Below the pieces are notes generated by a model. It was not told the origin of the DNA, did not search any database, and saw nothing but the letters and a program-made list of their open reading frames with translations. A DNA stretch of 27,036 bases from IMG/VR virus record IMGVR_UViG_3300025083_000185, positions 1 through 27,036 of that record; one strand, written 5' to 3'. Numbering within the stretch: the first letter of the stretch is position 1; every line of letters starts with the position of its first letter. Position numbers and translations under genes: made by a program. Below, in pieces: positions 21,778 to 27,036 of this stretch. This DNA is from a virus.

Positions 21778-22054
21778 AGTTCCAGACAAGTTTTGGTCGT
21801 TTAAGGACACAAAGAACTACAGAAAAGCAAAATATGAAGAGTTGTGCAACTTAGATGTCTATAGGCGATTTATTTTTACAAAGTCATACTTGTTAGAAGT
21901 TTATGACAGTTTTACAAATTCTACATTTTATGTTGTGCCTTTAGAATTTAAATCCAGAAAATTTCCATTAGGTAGTTATACTGGATTAACGTACAACAAA
22001 AACGAAAGATCATTTTCAGATCAAGACATCGTAAAGGTAATAAATGAAAATTAA
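21728..22054 (+). CDS. Small hypothetical protein, start uncertain
   Basis: Up to 108 residues, unrecognised. The frame has no ATG near its beginning; TTG at 21728, GTG at 21734 and TTG at 21749 are possible starts, all inside the end of the previous gene and without a clear Shine-Dalgarno. From KVPDKFWSFKD (about residue 17) the sequence looks like a real protein, with beta-rich segments (SYLLEVYDSFTNSTFYVVPLEF). The end overlaps the next gene by 11 bases. Probably expressed by translational coupling. Confidence 0.55.
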   Translation: MKVTSCQLSHIRTQSSKVPDKFWSFKDTKNYRKAKYEELCNLDVYRRFIFTKSYLLEVYDSFTNSTFYVVPLEFKSRKFPLGSYTGLTYNKNERSFSDQDIVKVINEN

Positions 22055-22259
22055 AAACATTATTAAAAGCTATGCATTTCATAATATTGTTGCACACCCA
22101 ATTATGCAGTTACTAATTGCATTTGATCAAGAGAGACTTGGAAATAAAATTCATGACGCGACCTTACCGAAAGAAGGTGTAGATCAAAACTCAGCAAACA
22201 CTGACGATGATCATCCAGAAGTAAATCGTACAGAATCTTCTCAAAAAAAGGAAAATTAA
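22044..22259 (+). CDS. Small phage protein with HNIVAHP motif
   Basis: 71 residues. The N-terminal half YAFHNIVAHPIMQLLIAFDQERLGNKIHDATLP (10-42) follows a pattern found in small proteins of many phages and proteobacteria ('FHN-x-VAHP-x-x-x-L ... xxHDxTxP'), function unknown to me. The C-terminal third is acidic and low complexity. It overlaps the previous gene by 11 bases and is separated from the CTG-initiated glycosylase gene by one base. ATG preceded by AAAGGTAA. Confidence 0.65.
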   Translation: MKIKNIIKSYAFHNIVAHPIMQLLIAFDQERLGNKIHDATLPKEGVDQNSANTDDDHPEVNRTESSQKKEN

Positions 22260-22260
22260 T

Positions 22261-23061
22261 CTGCCTGAAGGACCTGAAGTTCGGCTTTTTATTGATAAAC
22301 TAAATGACTACTGTCAATATCAAACAATCAAAAACGTCACAGTTTTAAGCGGAAGATATACTAAAAAGCCAATAGAAAACTTAGTAGACTTAGACGGACT
22401 CAAGATTTTATCATTTAATTGTAAGGGGAAATTTATTTGGTTTGACTTGGGAGACAAAGTTATTTTTAACACTCTTGGAATGACAGGGTCATGGAATAAC
22501 TTAGAGACAAAACATACTAGAATAAAGATAACTACTGATGATGGTTTGACACTTTGCTTCAATGACATAAGAAACTTTGGCACATTTAGGATAAAGTTCA
22601 AGAAGGATCTAGAAAAGAAACTTTCTTCTATTGGCCCTGACATGTTATTTGATCCTCCGAGTGCAAAAGACTTTATTCGAATCCTTAGAAAAAGAGACAA
22701 TAAAAATATATGCTCGGCTTTAATGAATCAAAATGTTGTTTCTGGAGTCGGAAATTACATCAAGGCTGAATCTTTATGGTATTCACGTATAAATCCACAT
22801 GCCCTAATAAAGAATTTAACAGACGTCAACCTAATGACTCTTCGTCTGTCTATAATTTATGTCATAAACAAGTCGTATAAAGAGCAAGGTGCAACTATAA
22901 AATCTTACTATACTTTTAGTGGTGAAGAAGGTAGTGCTACGAAAGGATTTGTTGTTTATGGAAGACAAAGAGATTATAACGGTCACGTAGTGACAAAAAA
23001 CACGACACCTGACCAGCGGACTACACATTGGGTTAAAAGCAGACAAGTATTGGGCATGTAA
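22261..23061 (+). CDS. Fpg/Nei-family DNA glycosylase, zincless finger, CTG start
   Basis: Removes damaged bases and cleaves the abasic site. The start is CTG at 22261: translation gives (M)PEGPEVRLF, and Pro2 must be N-terminal after Met removal because it is the Schiff-base nucleophile; E3 is the catalytic acid. AAGGAAA lies eight bases upstream, and no other start fits. Further landmarks are GKFIWFDL (conserved Lys near 58), NTLGMTGSW, and the helix-two-turns-helix NQNVVSGVGNYIKAESLW (about 158-175). The C-terminal finger FVVYGRQRDYNGHV then DQRTTHWVKSRQ has no Cys, so it is a zincless finger like those of NEIL1 and plant/fungal enzymes. 266 residues, full length. Confidence 0.9.
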   Translation: MPEGPEVRLFIDKLNDYCQYQTIKNVTVLSGRYTKKPIENLVDLDGLKILSFNCKGKFIWFDLGDKVIFNTLGMTGSWNNLETKHTRIKITTDDGLTLCFNDIRNFGTFRIKFKKDLEKKLSSIGPDMLFDPPSAKDFIRILRKRDNKNICSALMNQNVVSGVGNYIKAESLWYSRINPHALIKNLTDVNLMTLRLSIIYVINKSYKEQGATIKSYYTFSGEEGSATKGFVVYGRQRDYNGHVVTKNTTPDQRTTHWVKSRQVLGM

Positions 23062-23065
23062 GAAG

Positions 23066-23320
23066 TTGACCAGTAATGTTTGTAGTTGTGGTAAAAATAA
23101 AATTAACATAACAAACTTGTTTTCACTAGATAAAAATAACACTGGTGATCTTGTATGTGTAATTCTATCTACATTCCATTACAATGAAAGTATTGAATAT
23201 CATAATACAATAATATTAAATGTCAATACAAAAAAAAGGTCATTTGCTGTTTTGCTTAACAATGACGTAGTAAAGACAATAAATACGCAAGAAACATATA
23301 CACAAATTTTATTTAGATAA
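23066..23320 (+). CDS. Small hypothetical protein, start uncertain
   Basis: 84 residues from a TTG start 4 bases after the glycosylase stop; no ATG is available in frame and the Shine-Dalgarno is poor (AAGAAG). The frame is open back to about 22994, so a longer protein overlapping the glycosylase end is possible; the upstream residues YWACKKLTSNVCSCGK would add a third Cys to the CSCG pair and hint at a small metal knuckle. The rest is beta-rich (VCVILSTFHYN, NTIILNV, SFAVLLNNDVV). No function assigned. Confidence 0.5.
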   Translation: MTSNVCSCGKNKINITNLFSLDKNNTGDLVCVILSTFHYNESIEYHNTIILNVNTKKRSFAVLLNNDVVKTINTQETYTQILFR

Positions 23321-23331
23321 AAGGTTTAAAG

Positions 23332-24324
23332 ATGAGAATTGGAATTACAGGTGAAAAAGGTTTTATTGCTGTTAATCTTTCAAAAGAAATTGAAAGACAA
23401 GAAAACACTTTTGTTTCTCTAGACAGTTCTATTTATGCAAACAAATACATGCAATTTACCAAGTCTGGTGAGGTTTGTGTTTATAGAAATAGTGTAAACG
23501 ACTGGGTGTCTTTATTTGACGATCTAGACTTAGATGTTATTGTTCACAATGCTGCAGTTGTTGGAACTGATGTGGTTGCTCTAAACCCAGATGATTCTGT
23601 CATGACAAATGTTCTAGGCACAAAAAAAATAACTGAAGCTGCAAACATTTCAGGTATAGAAATTGTATACACTGGAACTACAGTTATTTATGATACATTT
23701 CTTTATCAAGATTGTGATATCACTGAAGAAAGCGTTGTTTTTCCAAGAACAGATTACGCAGTTCAAAAATATGCAGGTGAGATGTTTGTAAGGAATAACG
23801 CAAAGAACTGGCTAGTTGTCAGGCCTTTGTTTGCTTACGGAGGTATAGGCGACATGAATTCTCTTATTGCAAAGTCTTTATACGCTGTTAAAAACAACGT
23901 TCAAAATATTGATATGTTTTTAGATCCTGACAAAATTAAAGATTACATGCATGTAGAAGACTTCTGCTACAGCGTCGTCAAGCTTATTAATAGTAATGTT
24001 AGAAACGACCATTTCAACATTACAGCTGAGAATCCTTTAAATACTTCATCGATTATATCACTTATAGAAAAAGTGTCTGGCAATTCTTTGGACAATATTA
24101 TTAAGTGGTATCCTGAAACTGATTATCTTGGAAATCATAGATTAAGCAAACAAAAATTTAAAAACAAAACTGGTATTACTAAAGCTAGATCACTTGAATT
24201 AGGAATTACACAGTCTTGGGAGTCAATCACCAGCTCAGACTGTGATTATAATCCTCTTAAATACTTAAATGAAGCCAAGAATGCAGGAATTGACTTGCTA
24301 GCTCATTTTCCTAAAATTAACTAA
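23332..24324 (+). CDS. NAD-dependent epimerase/dehydratase (extended SDR)
   Basis: 330-residue nucleotide-sugar epimerase or dehydratase. N-terminal Rossmann motif ITGEKGFIAVNL (5-16, TGxxGFIx), D71-region VIVHNAAVVGTD (69-80), TGTTVIYD (114-121) supplying Thr, and the catalytic YAVQK (Y142, K146). DPDKIKDYMHVEDFCYSVV (near 199-217) is the usual 'RDYxHVxDxxxA' loop. Substrate cannot be inferred. Phages use such enzymes to build sugars for DNA or surface glycosylation or to alter host polysaccharide. ATG follows AAAAGGTTTAAAG. Confidence 0.88.
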   Translation: MRIGITGEKGFIAVNLSKEIERQENTFVSLDSSIYANKYMQFTKSGEVCVYRNSVNDWVSLFDDLDLDVIVHNAAVVGTDVVALNPDDSVMTNVLGTKKITEAANISGIEIVYTGTTVIYDTFLYQDCDITEESVVFPRTDYAVQKYAGEMFVRNNAKNWLVVRPLFAYGGIGDMNSLIAKSLYAVKNNVQNIDMFLDPDKIKDYMHVEDFCYSVVKLINSNVRNDHFNITAENPLNTSSIISLIEKVSGNSLDNIIKWYPETDYLGNHRLSKQKFKNKTGITKARSLELGITQSWESITSSDCDYNPLKYLNEAKNAGIDLLAHFPKIN

Positions 24325-24340
24325 AGTAAGCTGATTTGCG

Positions 24341-24388
24341 TTGTATACTTTCTTTGTCGTCATATATTTATGATTAAAGGAGGTGTAT
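24341..24388 (+). promoter_or_regulatory. Candidate promoter plus imperfect RBS-masking hairpin
   Basis: TTGTAT (24341-24346), 16 bases, TATATT (24363-24368) may be a promoter. ATACTTTCTTT (24345-24355) can pair with AAAGGAGGTGTAT (24376-24388): 11 pairs, three of them G-U, with one bulged base. The downstream arm contains the whole strong Shine-Dalgarno of the nuclease gene at 24390. Layout resembles the perfect repeats at 13291 and 17368. Confidence 0.45.
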
Positions 24389-24389
24389 T

Positions 24390-25148
24390 ATGCCTAGCGT
24401 AAATTTAAATTGCCAGTCTTGTAATGAAGAATATAAACTTCCACTGTCAAAAGCAAAAAACTCAAAATTTTGCTCTAAAACCTGTAAAGACATTTCAAGT
24501 AAAAAGTATTTAATTAAAAACTGTGAATGTTGCAAAACAGAATTCAAGTCTAAGAGAGGATCTAAATACTGTTCTAGAGAATGCTATCTTAAGGTTAATA
24601 AAAAAGAAAGAGTAAAACTAACCTGTGATTACTGTGGAACCGAGTATTATAAAGCTATTGGCAGAGAAACAACATATTGCAGTAAAGATTGTCAAAACAA
24701 AGCACAGAGTAGTGGCTTACATGAAATACCATCATCAGGAAGGTGTGGATTTAGGTACGATTTACCAAAACAATACTTTTTTAAGTCCTCACTTGAAGCT
24801 GACTATGCTAGATGGTGTGAATCAACCGGGAAGCCGTATGTTTATGAGCATAAAACATTCACAGTAGGCTATGATGGAAGAGACAAACAATACACTCCAG
24901 ACTTTTATCATCCTGATGAAAATAGATATGTAGAGCTAAAAGCAATTAGACGTGATAAAAAGTATAATACAAACCTACTAGCTGCAGATATTTTGAAATC
25001 AAACGGGCTTAACATTGACGTAATGCTAATGCATGAGTTTTATACTAAGATAAAGCAAAGCGGTCACTACTGGTCAATTGACAATATAGAAAACAAGAAC
25101 TACTTAGGCACTAGACATCTAATATATCTCAAGAAAAAAAATGTATAA
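24390..25148 (+). CDS. Zinc-finger PD-(D/E)XK nuclease, probable free-standing homing endonuclease
   Basis: 252 residues. Three consecutive CxxC...CSxxC zinc fingers: C8/C11/C28/C32, C45/C48/C61/C65 and C79/C82/C97/C101. Then a nuclease core of the TnsA / endonuclease I type: SSLEADYARWCE (E136), YTPDFYHP (D171) and RYVELKA (E182, K184), that is D-(x10)-ExK. The C-terminal part continues with YNTNLLAADILK and a Trp-containing end. DNA-binding fingers plus a compact nuclease and its lone position suggest a homing-type or defence-type DNase. It has a very strong Shine-Dalgarno (AAAGGAGGTG) that may be masked in long transcripts, as known for T4 I-TevI. The stop overlaps the next gene by 8 bases. 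Confidence 0.78.
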   Translation: MPSVNLNCQSCNEEYKLPLSKAKNSKFCSKTCKDISSKKYLIKNCECCKTEFKSKRGSKYCSRECYLKVNKKERVKLTCDYCGTEYYKAIGRETTYCSKDCQNKAQSSGLHEIPSSGRCGFRYDLPKQYFFKSSLEADYARWCESTGKPYVYEHKTFTVGYDGRDKQYTPDFYHPDENRYVELKAIRRDKKYNTNLLAADILKSNGLNIDVMLMHEFYTKIKQSGHYWSIDNIENKNYLGTRHLIYLKKKNV

Positions 25149-25359
25149 AAAAGCAAAAGAATGTGTTTATAAAGAAAACATAGGATCGTTATACGATTTA
25201 TGTCATCAATACAATCAACCATTTAATATTAAGACTACTTTTCTTAATTGTCTTCTATTAAAGATTAATAACAGTAAAGCTGAGTTTTTAATAGAAGATG
25301 CTGTTTATAAGTGTGACTTTCAAAGTGAAGATTATTGTATATATGCAGAAAAAAAATAA
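25141..25359 (+). CDS. Small hypothetical protein
   Basis: 72 residues, unrecognised, with four Cys (C8, C21, C37, C59, C66 region) spread without a clear zinc pattern and alternating hydrophobic strands in the second half (LLLKINNSKAEFLIEDAVYKC). It overlaps the nuclease gene by 8 bases and the vWA gene by 17 bases, and has only a weak purine stretch (AAGAAAAAAA) before the ATG. Probably expressed by coupling. Confidence 0.5.
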   Translation: MYKKAKECVYKENIGSLYDLCHQYNQPFNIKTTFLNCLLLKINNSKAEFLIEDAVYKCDFQSEDYCIYAEKK

Positions 25360-26539
25360 AAACAAAAAAGGATTTGCAGCATTAATAGTAATAATGATTT
25401 CAGCTATAATGGCTACTCTAGCAATCTTGACAATAGAATTTGGAAGAACTTCTTTAAACGTTGCAAATGAAAAACAGTCGCTAGATACATGCAGCATAAG
25501 CCTAGGACAAAGCATTATTGCTACAAACAATATACAGCATGCTTGTAATGAAGAGTTTTTGAATTCTTGTGCTCACCTTGTTGATATGCCTAATCCTAAC
25601 TTTTACTGTGAAGAGCTAGATCTAGTTTGTGACGAAAACGATTTGTGCAAAAGAGAATTTAAGATATCTTCTGAGTACAATCCAGGAAGAGGAAATGTTA
25701 CAAAGACTACAATAGTTTCTGTTTTAGAAGAAAAACATGACGTTAACATAATAAATGCAGCTGTGATAATGTTATTAGATTATAGCGGTTCAATGAGTGG
25801 TAATAGAATTGCACAGCTTAAAAGTACAGTTTCACAATTTATAAGTGCAGACTACAATTTAAGCTACTCAGTTATTCTTTATAACGAAGGTATCATAGAA
25901 AAATCATTTATTGATAAAGGCTTAAATCATAGGCAAACTGTGCAATCTATTGTTAATAATAGGTCACCTGGCGGAGGAACAAATTTTGTTAGACCACTAC
26001 AGGAAGCAATGTCTCAAATACAATCAACTGAGTATGAAGCATATTACATACTACTAATCTCAGACGGTTCTCCTAACGAAGGAACACAGCCTTCGCAAAT
26101 CTTTGTTCAAAATAACATACGCAGTATAAGCAACAATAATTGCATTTATACTACAAAAGAAGCACCATGTATAACTGTGTACACATTAGGTGTAGACAAT
26201 GCAAACTCACAAGCACTACAACATATTAGCGGGAATACTTTAAGCACTCTGCCTGAAGAGTTTTCATTTACAGTTAGTGTGGCCCAAGTCTCAGCAGCTT
26301 TCAATGCTATTATCGAAGAAATAATGTGCAGAATTGGACCGGTCATTGCTGACGGAACGATAAACGTATTTAATAATACTACAATGTTACAAAAAGATCT
26401 AGACTATGTTTATGATGATCTATATAAAATTATTAAATTTTATGACAGTGAGCCATTTAACATATGTACAAATATGATAAATAATAACACTCAACTAACT
26501 ATTAGATGGGGAAAGCCAGAAGTATATGTCGAACATTGA
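25343..26539 (+). CDS. TadG-like membrane-anchored von Willebrand factor A domain protein
   Basis: 398 residues from the ATG at 25343; earlier in-frame codons are non-standard or inside the previous gene. Residues 1-9 are basic (QKKNKNKKG), 10-34 form a transmembrane helix (GFAALIVIMISAIMATLAIL) and the following FGRTSLNVANEKQSLDTCS matches the 'vDxGRxxxxxxxLQxAxDAAA' part of TadE/TadG pilus-assembly proteins. A Cys-rich segment (C50-C102) may form disulphides outside the cytoplasm. The vWA domain has a complete MIDAS: D146-x-S148-x-S150, T213 in GGGTNF and D241 in LLISDGSPNEG. Metal-dependent adhesion or pilus interaction is the family role; a phage use at the host envelope is inferred. Confidence 0.82.
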   Translation: MQKKNKNKKGFAALIVIMISAIMATLAILTIEFGRTSLNVANEKQSLDTCSISLGQSIIATNNIQHACNEEFLNSCAHLVDMPNPNFYCEELDLVCDENDLCKREFKISSEYNPGRGNVTKTTIVSVLEEKHDVNIINAAVIMLLDYSGSMSGNRIAQLKSTVSQFISADYNLSYSVILYNEGIIEKSFIDKGLNHRQTVQSIVNNRSPGGGTNFVRPLQEAMSQIQSTEYEAYYILLISDGSPNEGTQPSQIFVQNNIRSISNNNCIYTTKEAPCITVYTLGVDNANSQALQHISGNTLSTLPEEFSFTVSVAQVSAAFNAIIEEIMCRIGPVIADGTINVFNNTTMLQKDLDYVYDDLYKIIKFYDSEPFNICTNMINNNTQLTIRWGKPEVYVEH

Positions 26540-26741
26540 ATACGCATCACAGTTAAGAAAAAATGACTTAGTCACTATAAGCTTTTATGGAGAAGACATA
26601 AAACAAAATTGTATAGTATTAGATACGATACAAGATCATTATTTTACGAAAGGACTTGTTATTTATTTAAATGGGACACAGAGAGAAACAATAGATCTGG
26701 AAAACACTGAAGGCCTTTGGGTCAAGAGGTTAGAGGTTTAG
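26526..26741 (+). CDS. Small hypothetical protein
   Basis: 71 residues, unrecognised. Almost entirely beta-strand in appearance: DLVTISFYGEDIKQNCIVLDTIQ, FTKGLVIYLNG, ETIDLENTEGLWVKRLEV (pieces of 23, 11 and 18 residues; the first spans 14-36), like a small SH3/KOW-type barrel. ATG overlaps the end of the vWA gene by 14 bases, so probably coupled to it. No catalytic motif. Confidence 0.55.
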   Translation: MSNIEYASQLRKNDLVTISFYGEDIKQNCIVLDTIQDHYFTKGLVIYLNGTQRETIDLENTEGLWVKRLEV

Positions 26742-26769
26742 TGTATAAGTCTAATTTATTCTTTAATAT
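26742..26769 (+). promoter_or_regulatory. Weak candidate promoter
   Basis: TGTATA (26742-26747), 16-base spacer, TAATAT (26764-26769). It keeps the spacing of the TGTAAA family but both boxes deviate. It lies in the 110-base gap between two genes, where nothing else stands out apart from T-rich runs. Confidence 0.3.
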
Positions 26770-26851
26770 TTTTTTGCGCAGTTAAAATTTTTTGGATTCT
26801 GGAAATTAAACATCATCATATCATAAATAAATAAAAACAGAAAGACTTCAG

Positions 26852-27036
26852 ATGTCGAAGTGTCTAATTATTATAGATCATAGCTTTAGAACAAACAGTC
26901 TTCTATTTTATAAGGCAATAAATTCATATAACAACATATGTGTATTACACGTTTCAAATTATTACTTAGACAAAAAATTTAAAAGTTTTTATGAAACAAG
27001 TGACAATGAATACTATTACAAAGTTTTAGATGATTT
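26852..27036 (+). CDS. Start of an unidentified protein, cut by the window end
   Basis: ATG at 26852 followed by 61 codons without a stop to the window edge. It begins MSKCLIIIDHSFRTNSLLF and continues with KAINSYNNICVLHVSNYY, a beta-alpha-beta start as in Rossmann or photolyase-like N-terminal domains, then a Tyr/Asp-rich segment. The Shine-Dalgarno is weak (AGAAAGA). Too little is present to identify it. Confidence 0.6.
   Translation, partial: MSKCLIIIDHSFRTNSLLFYKAINSYNNICVLHVSNYYLDKKFKSFYETSDNEYYYKVLDD

Noticed and set aside
24625-24867. 80-codon open frame inside the zinc-finger nuclease gene
   Set aside because: Out-of-frame shadow; the enclosing frame has three zinc fingers and a nuclease motif.
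136-26346. Several minus-strand open frames of 60-126 codons
   Set aside because: All lie opposite recognisable + strand genes, lack ribosome binding sites and have hydrophobic, Ser/Phe/Leu-rich compositions typical of antisense frames in A/T-rich DNA.
26852-27036. Photolyase/cryptochrome N-terminus
   Set aside because: The beta-alpha-beta start with an 'FR..N..L..A' pattern is suggestive, but only 61 residues are visible and the usual WFRxDLRxxDN motif is not met.

Overview
The window reads as part of the genome of a lytic tailed phage (Caudoviricetes, probably myovirus-like) of an A/T-rich, possibly marine, bacterium. This is inferred from the gene set: a baseplate-hub-like protein, a T4 gp32-type single-strand binding protein, a RecA-type recombinase, DnaB/gp41-type helicase, flap exonuclease, class Ia ribonucleotide reductase, ThyX, two pyrophosphatases and an amidase endolysin. 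Every supported gene lies on the + strand, tightly packed, often with stop/start overlaps. No tRNA, rRNA, CRISPR array or insertion sequence was seen, and no gene-free stretch exceeds about 125 bases.

Layout. 2-4961: end of a virion protein gene, a short family A DNA polymerase, two small proteins (one a degenerate HD-like fold) and a probable nucleotidyltransferase-fold protein. 5076-9951: replication/recombination block (SSB, RecA split by an atypically split intein, flap exonuclease, helicase). 9944-14191: dUTPase, NrdA, NrdB, thioredoxin, ClpP-like protease. 14229-17345: two large unknown proteins with candidate prohead-targeting N-termini, then an amidase endolysin. 17410-22259: ThyX, small phage proteins, a MazG-like/all-alpha dUTPase, a divergent ThyX paralogue and a nucleoside 2-deoxyribosyltransferase-like protein. 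22261-27036: a zincless Fpg/Nei glycosylase started by CTG, a sugar-nucleotide epimerase, a zinc-finger PD-(D/E)XK nuclease, a TadG-like membrane protein with a von Willebrand A domain, and small ORFs.

Two things stand out. First, the recombinase is made as two polypeptides that should be joined by a trans-splicing intein broken 28 residues from its N-terminus (the rare, 'atypically split' arrangement). Second, a family of promoters (TGTAAA-N16/17-TATAAT) is repeatedly combined with long perfect inverted repeats. The upstream arm lies in or next to the promoter, and the downstream arm covers or abuts the ribosome binding site or start codon of the next gene. Read-through transcripts should fold and be translationally silent, while transcripts started at the internal promoter lack the upstream arm and should be translated. 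This logic is known for T4 genes e, soc and I-TevI, but here it appears to be a recurrent device used on thioredoxin, both thyX genes and probably the free-standing endonuclease. The SSB gene has its own leader with two mutually exclusive hairpins followed by an unstructured A/U-rich ribosome binding region, reminiscent of T4 gene 32 autoregulation.

The metabolic genes act together to make and clean deoxynucleotide pools (NrdAB plus thioredoxin reduce ribonucleotides; dUTPase and MazG-like enzyme remove dUTP or odd NTPs; ThyX makes dTMP). The second ThyX-like protein with an altered nucleotide-binding motif hints at a modified pyrimidine, though nothing in the window proves this.
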